Origin: JBAXGW01 sp037139195
GTDB lineage: Bacteria; Bacteroidota; Bacteroidia; Bacteroidales; JAHJDW01
NCBI GenBank assembly: GCA_037139195.1
Contig: JBAXGW010000039.1
Coordinates: 1 to 40,640 of the forward strand
Direction: 5' to 3'
Length of the DNA stretch: 40,640 nucleotides
Below are positions 30,756 to 40,514 of this stretch, piece after piece. Within the stretch, counting starts at the first letter, position 1. Each line of letters begins with the position of its first letter. The position numbers and the translations under genes are program-made. The notes beneath the pieces were generated by a model. The model was not told the DNA's origin, ran no database searches, and worked only from the letters and a program-made list of their open reading frames with translations.

Positions 30756-33700
30756 ATGCAAAACAAAGGTGCGATAAGATTATTCGCAATTCTACTGGCG
30801 TTAGTGTGTGTATTCCAGTTGTCGTTTACGCTGGTAACAAGATCAGTTGAGAAAAAAGCAACAGAATTTTCGACTAGCGAAAAAGTAATGGCTTTAGCCA
30901 AAGAAATGGGAAAAGGTGATGCGTTTAAAGAGAAATATTTTTTAGATTCTATTTCTAAATCGCAAGAGAAATATTTTTTCGATTCTATATCATCGACTCC
31001 AGTATACAACTTACTGATTAAAAACTACACATACAAAGAGTGTAAAGAGAAAGAGATATGTCTTGGACTTGATTTAAAGGGTGGTATGAATGTTACTCTT
31101 GAGGTTTCTGTTGTTGATATTGTTAAAGCTTTATCTAATAATAGTGTTAATGTTACATTTAACAAGGCTATTGATAAGGCAGTTATTATGCAACGTACAT
31201 CACAAGATGATTTTATTACTCTTTTTGATAAGGCATTTACTGAAATTGATCCAAATGCAAGACTTGCTAGTCCTGATATTTTCAATACACGTGAGTTAAA
31301 AGACAAAGGGATTACTGCTAAGTCAACAAATAAAGAAGTAATTGAAGTTATTCGTAAAGAAGCTGAAGGTGCAATTGATAGAACATATAATATTCTTACT
31401 AATCGTATTGATAAATTTGGTGTAGCTCAACCTAATATTCAAAGATTAGCTAATACTGGACGTATTTTAGTTGAACTTCCTGGTATTGGAGATCCTGATA
31501 GAGCAAGAAAAATACTTCAAACTACAGCTGAATTGCAATTTTGGTTAACCTATGAAAACTCTGAAATTTTTAATAGTATTGATCAATTAAATCAAAAGTT
31601 AAGCACTTTACTTAGTGGTAAAAAACTTTCAGATTCTTTAGGAAAAGACAGTTTAGCAAGTATAAACGATACTATTGCTAAAAAAGATACTAGTAATCTT
31701 GCAAAAGCAGATACATCTAAAAATGATTTATTAAATAAATTAGACAAAGATACATCTAAGGTAAATGAAAATGCTGATATGGCAGAATATTCTAAAAAGA
31801 ATCCTCTGTTTGCATTACTAAGACCTGCTTTAATTGAAGAAAAAGGACAATATTATCCTGCAAAAGGACCTGTAGTTGGAACTGCATCTGTTAAAGATAC
31901 TGCAAAAATTAATAGTTATCTAAGATTAGCACCTATTAAAGCTGCATTGCCAAGAGAATTAAAGCTATCATGGACTGCTAAATCAATTGATAAAGATGGT
32001 CAATATCTACAATTAATTGCTTTAAAAGCTATCAATGCACGCGATTCAAAAGGAGCCGCAATGGAAGGCGATAAAGTTATTGATGCATATCAAGATTATG
32101 GTCAAAACGGTGGTGTAGAAATTGTTATGGTTATGAATGGTGAAGGAGCCACAATGTGGAAACGTTTAACTGGTAACCAAGAAAATATTGGAAAAAGCGT
32201 TGCTATAGTTTTAGATAATTATGTTTATTCTTTCCCAACTGTTAACGAAGAAATTCCTAATGGACGCTCTTCAATATCTGGAAATTTTACAGTAGAAGAA
32301 GCTCAAGATTTAGCAAATGTTCTTAAAGCGGGTAAATTACCTGCTCCTGCTAGAATAGTTGAAGAAGCAATTGTTGGTCCTTCATTAGGACAAGAATCTA
32401 TTACTGCTGGATTTACATCTTTTATTATTGCTCTTTTAGTTGTTCTTTGTTTTATGGTTTTCTACTATAGTAGAGCTGGTTGGGCTGCAAATGTTGCTTT
32501 GTTTGCCAACTTTTTCTTTATAATGGGTATTTTAGCTTCCATGGGCGCTGTTTTAACTCTCCCTGGTATCGCTGGTATTGTTTTAACAATGGGTATGGCT
32601 GTTGATGCAAATATTATTATTTATGAGCGTGTTCGTGAAGAATTATCTTTGGGAAAAGGATTAAGATTAGCTGTTACTGATGGGTTTAAACATTCATATA
32701 ATGCTATTATCGATGGTAATGTTACCACATTATTGGTGGGTATAATTCTTTATATATTTGGTTCAGGCTCAATAAAGGGTTTTGCAACAACCCTTGTAAT
32801 TGGAATTTTTACTACTTTGTTTACTGCCATTTTTATTACACGTTTAATTTTAGAAAGAAGACTTGATAGAAATTTGCCTATTTCGTTCTTTACTAAGTTG
32901 ACTGAAGGCGCTTTTAAAAAGATAAACATTGATTTTATGGGGAACCGTAAAATAATGTATATAGTTTCTTCTGTAATTATTATCTCGGGTACAGTTTCTC
33001 TTATTACTAGAGGATATAATTATGGAATAGATTTCACAGGTGGTAGAACTTATATTGTTGAGTTTTCAAAAGATGTTGTTACCGAAGATGTTAAAGGCGC
33101 TTTAGCTGTCAATTTAGGAAGTTCTCCTGAAGTAAAAACATTTGGTTCAAACAATAAAGTGAAAATTACTACTAAGTATTTAGTTGATAATAATAGTGTT
33201 ACTGCTGATTCTGATGCAGAATTAAAAGTTTATGAAGGATTAAAGAAATTTTTGGGTAACGATGTTACTTACGAATTGTATAAAGAGAAATATTTATTAA
33301 GCTCACAAAAGGTTGGTCCTTCAGTAGCAAGAGATGTATTGTTTGCGGCCTATATGTCTGTGTTCCTAGCTTTGATAGCAATTTTCTTATATATTTTGGT
33401 TCGTTTTAATAAATGGCAGTTTGCTTTAGGTGCTATTGCTTCTTTAGCTCATGATGCATTCTTCGTACTATCTGCATTTTCTTTATTGAATGGAGTTCTT
33501 CCTTTTGCATTGGAAGTTGATCAAGGCTTTATTGCAGCGGTATTAACCGTTATTGGTTATTCAATTAACGACACGGTAATTATTTTTGATAGAGTTAGAG
33601 AATATTCTGCTGAACATAAAAAATGGGACATTAAGCAAATTGTAAATGGAGCATTAAATAGCACTTTAAGTAGAACAATAAATACAGTTGCTACTGTAAT

Positions 33701-33875
33701 ATTTACTTTGCTTGCTATATTTATATTTGGTGGAGATGTAATTAGAGGATTTACTTTTGCAATGCTTATTGGTGTTATTGTTGGTACTTATTCATCGTTG
33801 TTTATTGCATCACCAATTTATTATGACACAATGTTGCGTTCATTAAAAAAAGCAGAAAAAACGGATAAAAAATAA
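30756..33875 (+). CDS. secDF: Protein translocase SecDF fusion
   Basis: A 1039-residue inner-membrane protein that joins SecD and SecF, the usual form in this phylum. It uses the proton-motive force to pull proteins out of the Sec channel. Landmarks: first helix (residues 5-25), LGLDLKGGMNVTLEV (near 102-116) of the P1 domain, NRIDKFGVAQPNIQRL, LVELPGIGDPDRA, a 25-residue Ser/Lys/Asp-rich variable segment (about 285-340), IVEEAIVGPSLGQ then the SecD membrane helices with GMAVDANIIIYERVREE, and from about residue 705 the SecF half (GNRKIMYIVS, GIDFTGGRTYIVEF, KVGPSVARDV, VIGYSINDTVIIFDRVRE, RTINTVATV). The charge-relay Asp lies in these last two motifs. An imperfect duplication EKYFLDSIS/EKYFFDSIS is seen at about residues 59-78. 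Single-gene unit with promoter and terminator. Confidence 0.97.
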   Translation: MQNKGAIRLFAILLALVCVFQLSFTLVTRSVEKKATEFSTSEKVMALAKEMGKGDAFKEKYFLDSISKSQEKYFFDSISSTPVYNLLIKNYTYKECKEKEICLGLDLKGGMNVTLEVSVVDIVKALSNNSVNVTFNKAIDKAVIMQRTSQDDFITLFDKAFTEIDPNARLASPDIFNTRELKDKGITAKSTNKEVIEVIRKEAEGAIDRTYNILTNRIDKFGVAQPNIQRLANTGRILVELPGIGDPDRARKILQTTAELQFWLTYENSEIFNSIDQLNQKLSTLLSGKKLSDSLGKDSLASINDTIAKKDTSNLAKADTSKNDLLNKLDKDTSKVNENADMAEYSKKNPLFALLRPALIEEKGQYYPAKGPVVGTASVKDTAKINSYLRLAPIKAALPRELKLSWTAKSIDKDGQYLQLIALKAINARDSKGAAMEGDKVIDAYQDYGQNGGVEIVMVMNGEGATMWKRLTGNQENIGKSVAIVLDNYVYSFPTVNEEIPNGRSSISGNFTVEEAQDLANVLKAGKLPAPARIVEEAIVGPSLGQESITAGFTSFIIALLVVLCFMVFYYSRAGWAANVALFANFFFIMGILASMGAVLTLPGIAGIVLTMGMAVDANIIIYERVREELSLGKGLRLAVTDGFKHSYNAIIDGNVTTLLVGIILYIFGSGSIKGFATTLVIGIFTTLFTAIFITRLILERRLDRNLPISFFTKLTEGAFKKINIDFMGNRKIMYIVSSVIIISGTVSLITRGYNYGIDFTGGRTYIVEFSKDVVTEDVKGALAVNLGSSPEVKTFGSNNKVKITTKYLVDNNSVTADSDAELKVYEGLKKFLGNDVTYELYKEKYLLSSQKVGPSVARDVLFAAYMSVFLALIAIFLYILVRFNKWQFALGAIASLAHDAFFVLSAFSLLNGVLPFALEVDQGFIAAVLTVIGYSINDTVIIFDRVREYSAEHKKWDIKQIVNGALNSTLSRTINTVATVIFTLLAIFIFGGDVIRGFTFAMLIGVIVGTYSSLFIASPIYYDTMLRSLKKAEKTDKK

Positions 33876-33880
33876 ATGTA

Positions 33881-33916
33881 AAAATCGGTTCTTTTTAGAA
33901 CCGATTTTATTTTTTT
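33881..33916 (+). terminator. Intrinsic terminator of secDF
   Basis: A perfect 12-bp stem (33881-33892 with 33897-33908) with a TTTT loop, followed by a T-rich run, 5 bases past the stop codon. Confidence 0.88.
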
Positions 33917-34078
33917 TAAGATAATTTTAAAGGATTAGTTCTTAGTTTAAAAGGTTAAAATCATGATTTTATGATTTTTTTGCTAAAAAATATTAGAACA
34001 ATGTTTTTTAGTAAAAAATAAATGATTATTTTAGCACCCTATATAGAAGACTTTTTAAGAATAAAATAAAAACGTATT

Positions 34079-36253
34079 ATGAAAATTGTAAGGAATTTAG
34101 CAATTTTATTAGTTTTTGTAACTTTTAGTGCAAGAGTTAGTGCCCAAAGAAATTTTTCAGCAGAAGCAGATCAATCATTTAATTTAAAGCAATATTCTAT
34201 TGCAATTGATATGTATGCTAAGGCTTACACTAAAGTTAAAGGAAATAAAGCTGAAAAAGCAAGAATAATATACCAAACAGCACTTTGCTATAAGTATATG
34301 AATGATCCAAAAAAAGCTGAAACGTGGTTTAAAAAAGCAGTAAAAATAAAATACGAAGATGCTCTTGTGTATTTATATTATGCTGAAGTTCTTAAAATGA
34401 ATGGAAAATACGATGAAGCTCTTATTCAATTTCAAGATTATAAACAATTAGCTCCTTCTGATCCAAGAGGTGATAATGGTATTGAAGCATGTAAACTTGC
34501 TTCAAGCTGGATACAAAATCCTACAAGATATGAAATTGAAAATATGAAACAGTTTAATTCTAAACAAGCTGATTTTTCTCCTTGTTATGCTGATAAAAAA
34601 TTTAAATCATTATTTTTTACTTCTAACAGAGAAGATGCTGATGGAAGTGATATTGATGCTTGGACTGGTGGAAATTTTACTGATTTATTTTTTGTTACTC
34701 TTGACAGAAAAGGCAAATGGAGCACTCCTGTTGCAGTTGGAGAGCCAATTAATACAAAATTTCATGAAGGAGCATCTTGCTTAAATGATAAAGCTAGCAC
34801 AATGTATTACACTCGTTGTGAGTTTGAAAAGAAAAAAGAACTAGGTTGTAGAATTTGGGTGTCTTCTAAAAAAGGACCAGCTTGGGATTTGCCAGAAGTA
34901 GTAACTTTGTCTTCTGATACTAATTTAGCTTTAGTTTATCTGCATCCAACTCTAACTGCTGATGAATTAACTTTGTACTTCTCTTCTGATATGCCAGGTG
35001 GACAAGGTGGAAAAGATATCTGGAAAGTTACACGTTCTAAAAAGACTAAGCCTTGGGAAAACCCAACTAATTTAGGTCCAACAATTAATACTGCTGGAGA
35101 TGAGATGTATCCTTATATTCATGATAATGGTACCTTGTATTTTGCTTCAAATGGCCACATGGGAATGGGTGGATTAGATATGTTTAAGGCTGAACCTCAA
35201 GCTCAAGGTTTTGGAACACCTCAAAATATGAAGTTTCCTATGAATTCATCATTTGATGATTTTGGAATTATTTTTGAAGGTATTTCAGTAGAAAAAGGTT
35301 ATTTTTCTTCTAATAGACCTGCTGGTAGAGGTGATGATGATATTTATGCTTTTGTTTTACCTCCTCTAATTTTTACACTTAAAGGTATCGTTACTAATGA
35401 CTCTACAAAAGCGGTTATGCCTAATGCTATTGTTGAAATGAAAGGTTCTGATGGAACTGTAGTATATGATACAACTGATGTAACAGGTATGTATAAATTT
35501 GAAAAACATCAAGTTCTTCAAAAAACAACGTATTCCCTTTCTGTTAAAAAGAATAAATTCTTAACAACTGAAAAATCAAGTGCAGAGGTTACTACAGTTG
35601 GATTAGAATTAAGTAAAGATCTTGTTCAAGATTTAGCTTTAATTCCAACTCCAAAAATTCCAATTGTTCTACCTGATATCCTTTACGACCTTGCAAAATG
35701 GGATTTAAAACCTCAATATCAAGATTCTTTGAATGGGTTATATAATACACTTATTAAAAATGATAATTTAGTTATCGAACTTTCATCACATACCGATATA
35801 CGAGGTAGTTCAGAATATAATGATTCATTATCATTTAAACGTGCTAAGTCTGTTGTCGATTATTTAATCACAAAAGGTATTGCTGCTGATAGAATGATAC
35901 CAAAAGGTTATGGCGAAAGACAACCTCGTACTTTAGATAAAGATAAAATTGTTATTTATAACAATAAACCTTATTCTTTTACTAAAGGAACACAGTTAAC
36001 TGAAGCTTTTATTAATGCATTAAAAACTGATGACGAAAAAGAAGCTGCTCATCAATTAAATCGTAGAACTGAATTCAAAATCCTAAGAGAAGATTATGTT
36101 CCTACTGAAAACAGCAAAAAAGTTGAACCAATGAAAATTGAAATAATGAATAATGAAGGTGGTGCAACTGAAGGAACTGATGCTGTTAAAAAAGAAGAAC
36201 CTAAAACTACTGAACCTAAAAAAGAAGAGCCTAAAAAAACCGAAGGTAAATAG
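34079..36253 (+). CDS. TPR-PD40-OmpA envelope protein of PorE-like architecture
   Basis: A 724-residue periplasmic/outer-membrane protein. Signal peptide 1-23 (MKIVRNLAILLVFVTFSARVSAQ), not a lipoprotein signal. Then TPR helices (about 28-130; YSIAIDMYAKAY, DPKKAETWFKKA), a PD40/WD40-like propeller (about 150-430; FSPCYADKKFKSLFFTSNR, TLYFSSDMPGGQGGKDIW, GTLYFASNGHMGMGGLDMF), a carboxypeptidase-regulatory-like beta sandwich (about 432-520), an OmpA C-terminal domain (about 530-675; SSHTDIRGSSEYNDSLSFKRA with the peptidoglycan-binding Asp and Arg), and a Lys/Glu/Pro-rich tail. This domain order is that of PorE, a T9SS component, but many paralogues in the phylum share it, so a general peptidoglycan-tethering role is equally possible. 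Single gene with terminator at 36274. Confidence 0.8.
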   Translation: MKIVRNLAILLVFVTFSARVSAQRNFSAEADQSFNLKQYSIAIDMYAKAYTKVKGNKAEKARIIYQTALCYKYMNDPKKAETWFKKAVKIKYEDALVYLYYAEVLKMNGKYDEALIQFQDYKQLAPSDPRGDNGIEACKLASSWIQNPTRYEIENMKQFNSKQADFSPCYADKKFKSLFFTSNREDADGSDIDAWTGGNFTDLFFVTLDRKGKWSTPVAVGEPINTKFHEGASCLNDKASTMYYTRCEFEKKKELGCRIWVSSKKGPAWDLPEVVTLSSDTNLALVYLHPTLTADELTLYFSSDMPGGQGGKDIWKVTRSKKTKPWENPTNLGPTINTAGDEMYPYIHDNGTLYFASNGHMGMGGLDMFKAEPQAQGFGTPQNMKFPMNSSFDDFGIIFEGISVEKGYFSSNRPAGRGDDDIYAFVLPPLIFTLKGIVTNDSTKAVMPNAIVEMKGSDGTVVYDTTDVTGMYKFEKHQVLQKTTYSLSVKKNKFLTTEKSSAEVTTVGLELSKDLVQDLALIPTPKIPIVLPDILYDLAKWDLKPQYQDSLNGLYNTLIKNDNLVIELSSHTDIRGSSEYNDSLSFKRAKSVVDYLITKGIAADRMIPKGYGERQPRTLDKDKIVIYNNKPYSFTKGTQLTEAFINALKTDDEKEAAHQLNRRTEFKILREDYVPTENSKKVEPMKIEIMNNEGGATEGTDAVKKEEPKTTEPKKEEPKKTEGK

Positions 36254-36273
36254 CTTTTCGTAATTATATAAAT

Positions 36274-36306
36274 AAAGACATCTTGTTTTTTACAAGGTGT
36301 CTTTTT
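36274..36306 (+). terminator. Intrinsic terminator of the OmpA-family gene
   Basis: A 13-bp stem with one G-T wobble (36274-36286 with 36292-36304) and a five-T loop, followed by T-rich sequence. It begins 21 bases after the stop codon and directly abuts the purM leader. Confidence 0.82.
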
Positions 36307-36313
36307 ATTTTTG
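36306..36313 (+). promoter_or_regulatory. Possible -7 box of purM-prfA-pyrF
   Basis: TATTTTTG matches TAnnTTTG and lies 26 bases ahead of ATG 36340, in the T-run that also ends the upstream terminator. The -33 element would fall inside the hairpin (CTTG at 36282-36285, 20 bases away). Confidence 0.4.
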
Positions 36314-36339
36314 CTTTTTTTATATTTAATAATTCAAAA

Positions 36340-37506
36340 ATGAACCAACAAAAATACAATTTAAGAGGAGTTTCTGCATCAAAGGAAGATGTTCATAATG
36401 CTATAGCTAATGTTGATAAAGGAATATTCCCAAAAGCTTTTTGTAAAGTTGTTCCTGATTTATTGGCAAATGATGATAATTATTGCTGTATTATGCATGC
36501 AGATGGTGCAGGTACAAAGTCTTCTTTAGCATATTTGTATTGGAAAGAAACGGGTGATATTTCTGTTTGGAAAGGAATTGCTCAGGATGCTATAGTTATG
36601 AATATTGATGATTTACTATGTATTGGAGCAACAGACAATATTTTACTGTCTTCAACTATTGGTAGAAATAAAAATTTAATTCCAGGTGAGGTTATTTCTG
36701 AAATTATTAATGGCACTGAGGAATTTCTTGCCGAATTGCGTTCGATGGGTGTTGGGATTTATTCTACAGGAGGAGAAACTGCGGATGTAGGTGATTTAGT
36801 AAGAACAGTTATAGTTGATTCAACAGTTATTTGTAGAATGAAAAGAGAGGACGTGATTTCTAATCATAATATTAAAGCTGGAGATGTTATTATTGGCTTA
36901 GAATCTTTTGGAAAAGCTAGCTATGAAAAAGAATATAATGGTGGTATGGGAAGCAATGGTTTGACCTCAGCGCGTCATGATGTTTTTACTAATAAATACG
37001 CTTCTTTGTATCCTGAAACTTTTGATGCATCTATACCCAAAGATTTAATTTATAATGGTTCAAAAGATATATCCGATTCTGTCGAAAATGCTCCATGCAA
37101 TGCTGGTAAATTAGTATTGTCGCCTACCAGAACTTATGCACCTGTGGTTACTGCTGTTCTTTCAAAACACAGAAAAGATATTCATGGAATGATTCATTGT
37201 TCGGGTGGTGGACAAACAAAAGTTTTGCATTTTATTGAAAATATTCATATTGTAAAAAATAATTTATTTAATTTACCTCCTTTGTTTGAATTGATTCAAA
37301 GTGAATCTGGAACTTCTTGGGAAGAAATGTATAAAGTTTTTAATATGGGTCATAGAATGGAATTTTATGTGCCAAAAGAAATTGCAAATTCGATAATTGA
37401 AATTTCGAAGTCGTTTAATATTGAAGCAAAAATTATAGGTTATTGCGAAGAATCTAATACAAAAAAATTAACAATAAGTTCTGAATTTGGCGAATTTATT
37501 TACTAA
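36340..37506 (+). CDS. purM: AIR synthetase-like, phosphoribosylformylglycinamidine cyclo-ligase
   Basis: I use ATG 36340 (388 residues); an in-frame TTG at 36283 lies within the preceding terminator and adds only hydrophobic residues. PurM closes FGAM to AIR in purine synthesis using ATP. Motifs: DGAGTKSSLAYLY (about 51-63), IAQDAIVMNIDDLLCIGA (about 76-93), YSTGGETADVGDLVR, GLESFGKASYEKEYNGGMGSNGLTSAR, MIHCSGGGQTKVL and a C-terminal FNMGHRMEFYV. The sequence departs from E. coli PurM (for example the 388 length against about 345 and GGGQTK for the usual GGG) but matches the phylum-specific form. It leads a purM-prfA-pyrF group recurrent in Bacteroidota, with 31 bases to prfA. Cytoplasmic. 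Confidence 0.88.
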   Translation: MNQQKYNLRGVSASKEDVHNAIANVDKGIFPKAFCKVVPDLLANDDNYCCIMHADGAGTKSSLAYLYWKETGDISVWKGIAQDAIVMNIDDLLCIGATDNILLSSTIGRNKNLIPGEVISEIINGTEEFLAELRSMGVGIYSTGGETADVGDLVRTVIVDSTVICRMKREDVISNHNIKAGDVIIGLESFGKASYEKEYNGGMGSNGLTSARHDVFTNKYASLYPETFDASIPKDLIYNGSKDISDSVENAPCNAGKLVLSPTRTYAPVVTAVLSKHRKDIHGMIHCSGGGQTKVLHFIENIHIVKNNLFNLPPLFELIQSESGTSWEEMYKVFNMGHRMEFYVPKEIANSIIEISKSFNIEAKIIGYCEESNTKKLTISSEFGEFIY

Positions 37507-37537
37507 TGTTTTAAATTAATAATTAATAAAAATAATA

Positions 37538-38617
37538 ATGTTACTTGAGAAATTAGAAGCTATTAACGACCGTTTTTTAGAAATAAGCGAATTTATTATT
37601 CAACCTGAAATTATGGATGATATGAAACGCTATGTTAAGCTTAATAAAGAATACAAGGATTTAATGCCTATCATCGACGCTTATAAAGAGTATAAAAACC
37701 TTTCTGAAAATATTGATAATACTAAAGAAATTATAAAAACGGAGAAAGACGAAGACTTTAGAGCTATGGCAAAAGATGAATTAGAAACTTTTGTTAATAG
37801 AAAAGAGATTTTGGAAGAAGAAATCAAATTATTACTTATTCCTAAAGACCCACAAGATGATAAAAATGCAGTTGTTGAACTTAGAGCCGGTACAGGTGGA
37901 GATGAAGCTTCTATTTTTGCTGGTGATATGTTAAGAATGTATTCTAGATTTGCTGAGCTGCGAAAGTGGAAAGTTGAAGTTGTTGATTTTACCGAGGGAA
38001 CAGCTGGTGGTTATAAAGAAGTTATTTTAAACATTATAGGCGAAGGTGTTTATGGTGTTATGAAATATGAATCAGGAGTTCATCGTGTACAACGCGTGCC
38101 TCAAACAGAAACACAAGGCAGAATTCATACTTCTGCTGCTTCGGTTGTTGTACTTCCAGAAGCTGATGAATTTGACGTTGATATTAAAGCAAGTGATATT
38201 AGAAAAGATACATATTGCTCATCTGGACCTGGAGGACAATCTGTAAATACTACCTATTCAGCTGTTCGATTAACGCACGTGCCTACTGGTATTGTAGTTG
38301 CTATTCAAGATGAAAAATCGCAACTTAAAAATGCTGAAAAGGCTATGAAGATACTAAGAACGCGTATTTATGAGCTAGAACATCAAAAATATTTAGATGG
38401 TGTTGCTTCAAAACGTAAAACGATGGTTGCTACTGGCGATAGAAGTGCAAAAATTAGAACCTATAATTATCCTCAGGGTCGTATTACTGACCATAGAATA
38501 GGAATGTCAGTTTTTAATTTACAATCATTTATGGATGGTGATATATGGGATATGATTGATGCATTACAAGTTGCTGAAAATGCTGAGAAACTTAAAGAGG
38601 GAGTAGCTAATGACTAG
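37538..38617 (+). CDS. prfA: Peptide chain release factor 1
   Basis: The 359-residue length is normal for RF1, which reads UAA and UAG stop codons and releases the peptide. The catalytic GGQ is at residues 232-234 (SSGPGGQSVNTTYSAVRLTH). The codon-recognition tripeptide is PQT in RVQRVPQTETQGRIHTSA, the PxT form of RF1 rather than the SPF of RF2. The N-terminal coiled domain (residues 1-100) and RAGTGGDEASIFAGDMLRMY are also typical. No in-frame programmed frameshift is present, unlike RF2. The stop overlaps the pyrF start by 8 bases, implying translational coupling. The last residues NAEKLKEGVAND are intact, so the gene is complete. Confidence 0.97.
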   Translation: MLLEKLEAINDRFLEISEFIIQPEIMDDMKRYVKLNKEYKDLMPIIDAYKEYKNLSENIDNTKEIIKTEKDEDFRAMAKDELETFVNRKEILEEEIKLLLIPKDPQDDKNAVVELRAGTGGDEASIFAGDMLRMYSRFAELRKWKVEVVDFTEGTAGGYKEVILNIIGEGVYGVMKYESGVHRVQRVPQTETQGRIHTSAASVVVLPEADEFDVDIKASDIRKDTYCSSGPGGQSVNTTYSAVRLTHVPTGIVVAIQDEKSQLKNAEKAMKILRTRIYELEHQKYLDGVASKRKTMVATGDRSAKIRTYNYPQGRITDHRIGMSVFNLQSFMDGDIWDMIDALQVAENAEKLKEGVAND

Positions 38618-39434
38618 AACTGAATTGATTTTTCAGATAAACAAAAAGAAATCTTTTTTATGTATTGGCTTAGATACAGATATAGAAAAAATTCCAGCTT
38701 TTTTAAAATCAAACGAAGATCCAATTTTTGCTTTCAATAAAGCGATAATTGATGCAACCCATGATTTATGCGTTGCTTACAAGCCAAATATTGCGTTTTA
38801 TGAGTCTTTAGGAGTAAAAGGATGGATTGCGTTGGAAAAAACAATTGCTTATTTAAATCAAGTATACCCAGATATTTTCACAATTGCCGACGCAAAAAGA
38901 GGCGATATCGGTAATACTTCAAAAATGTATGCAAAATGTTTTTTTGAAAATTTAAATTTTGACTCAGTAACCGTTGCTCCTTATATGGGTTCTGATTCTG
39001 TTAAACCATTTCTTGGATACAAGAATAAATGGGTGATTTTACTTGCATTAACTTCAAATGAAGGAGCTTTTGATTTTCAGTTTTTAAAGAGTGCTGACAT
39101 TATGCTTCACGAAAGTGTATTGCAAACTTCAAAAGAATGGGCTAATGAAGAGCAGTTGATGTATGTTGTTGGAGCTACAAAAGCAGAGTCTTTAGCTTCG
39201 ATAAGAAAAATTGTTCCAAAATCATTTTTATTGGTACCTGGTGTTGGTGCACAAGGTGGAAGTTTGCAAGAAGTTGCTAAATACGGATATGTGAAAGATG
39301 ATGTTGGTTTATTGATTAACGCTTCGAGAAGTATCTTATATGCTGACAATTCTGAAAAGTTTGCTGAATATGCCAGAAAAGAAGCCGAATTGCTTCGAGA
39401 TGAAATGAGTATGATAATAAAAAGTTATCTATAA
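38610..39434 (+). CDS. pyrF: Orotidine 5'-phosphate decarboxylase (long form)
   Basis: A 274-residue decarboxylase making UMP from OMP in pyrimidine synthesis. The catalytic loop DAKRGDIGNTSKMYA (residues 94-108; Lys96 and Asp99) is intact. Other landmarks: FLCIGLDTDIEKIP (about 16-29), AYKPNIAFYE, APYMGSDSVKPFL, and FLLVPGVGAQGG near the phosphate site. The long form (about 270 residues, type 2) is normal in Bacteroidota. It starts 8 bases inside the prfA coding end, so translation depends on prfA. No clear terminator is seen in the 117 bases that follow. Confidence 0.96.
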   Translation: MTRTELIFQINKKKSFLCIGLDTDIEKIPAFLKSNEDPIFAFNKAIIDATHDLCVAYKPNIAFYESLGVKGWIALEKTIAYLNQVYPDIFTIADAKRGDIGNTSKMYAKCFFENLNFDSVTVAPYMGSDSVKPFLGYKNKWVILLALTSNEGAFDFQFLKSADIMLHESVLQTSKEWANEEQLMYVVGATKAESLASIRKIVPKSFLLVPGVGAQGGSLQEVAKYGYVKDDVGLLINASRSILYADNSEKFAEYARKEAELLRDEMSMIIKSYL

Positions 39435-39560
39435 AAAATAAATCTTATTGTCTTGTTCGTTTTTGTATTTAGCAAGTTTCAATATTTTAATTTTCCCTAT
39501 TTTTTGATTCCAAATTTTTAATGTTTTAATGCTTTGAATATTATATAATTCTTGCTTTTC

Positions 39561-40514
39561 ATGAAGATTTTCTTTTTGTTGCTTTTGAGTATGTTATCAT
39601 CTGCTTTGTATTCTCAGAATTACTTAAGATATTATAAAAATACAAATAAAGCCGAGGTGAAAATTGTGGAAGCACAGTACGATTCTGCATTATTTTATTA
39701 TGACAAAGCTTTTGCATCTGTTGATATAAAGTATATCAAAGATTTATATAATGCAGCTATTTGTGCTTCATACACAGGAAAGACATCAATCGGCATACAA
39801 TATATTACAACTATTTTATCAAAAGGAATTTCTTACAAATTAATTAAAAACAGAGCGTTTAGTCCTTTAAAGACTGATAAATCATGGTCTATTATGATGA
39901 AGAATCGAAAAATGTTAGTTGAAAAAGGCAGACGTAATTGGAATTATAAACTTAAGGCAGAGTTGGACTCAATTTATAAATTAGACCAAAAATTCAGAAA
40001 GAAAGCGGGTTCATATAAGGTGTATAGAGATACAATTAATGCTCTGGATAATGTTAATATGAGAATAATGAATGGAATTATTTCAGAATTCGGATATCCA
40101 GATGAAAACATTATCGGCATTAAAAGGCTGATTGATATGTATATGCCAGACTATTATATAATTATAAGACATTATTATCAAAAAAAAGGATATGATTTAT
40201 CTGACGTACTTTTAAAGGAAGTAGAGAAAGGACATCTTCATCCTCGTGTATTTGCAGAACTTGAGGACAAAAAGAATAATTGGCTTTTTAAAGATGATAA
40301 ATATGGAACTGTCGTTTTTATGAAAACAAATGGAGTTATTAAAGAAGTTAATCGCTCAAATGAACAATTATTAAAATATAACATAAATAGAGAATTAATT
40401 GGATTGGAATCTTATGAGGATTACAAGCGAAAAGTTGAATTTTCTGAGAAAAAAACACCTTTTTGTTTCTGCATCAGTGAGGGAATAGTAAATTTTATAA
40501 TGAAGAAAAATTAA
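39561..40514 (+). CDS. Exported protein resembling the DUF6624 family
   Basis: I choose ATG 39561 (317 residues), which begins the signal peptide MKIFFLLLLSMLSSALYSQ; a TTG nine bases earlier is also in frame. Residues about 22-85 hold one or two TPR-like helix pairs (EAQYDSALFYYDKAFASVD, DLYNAAICASYTGKTSIGI). The central helical part ELDSIYKLDQKFRKK is followed by NMRIMNGIISEFGYPDENIIGI, then a segment IIIRHYYQKKGYDLSDVLLKE and HPRVFAELEDKKNNWLF...YGTVVF. This last arrangement resembles DUF6624 (the ygWP, HAD and DR...YGT pattern); I assign it only as a resemblance. The gene is followed by a terminator and lies 127 bases after pyrF. Confidence 0.6.
   Translation: MKIFFLLLLSMLSSALYSQNYLRYYKNTNKAEVKIVEAQYDSALFYYDKAFASVDIKYIKDLYNAAICASYTGKTSIGIQYITTILSKGISYKLIKNRAFSPLKTDKSWSIMMKNRKMLVEKGRRNWNYKLKAELDSIYKLDQKFRKKAGSYKVYRDTINALDNVNMRIMNGIISEFGYPDENIIGIKRLIDMYMPDYYIIIRHYYQKKGYDLSDVLLKEVEKGHLHPRVFAELEDKKNNWLFKDDKYGTVVFMKTNGVIKEVNRSNEQLLKYNINRELIGLESYEDYKRKVEFSEKKTPFCFCISEGIVNFIMKKN

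Noticed and set aside
34079..36253. OmpA-domain gene firmly named porE
   Set aside because: Architecture matches, but many paralogues in Bacteroidota share TPR-PD40-OmpA order and no other T9SS por genes lie nearby.
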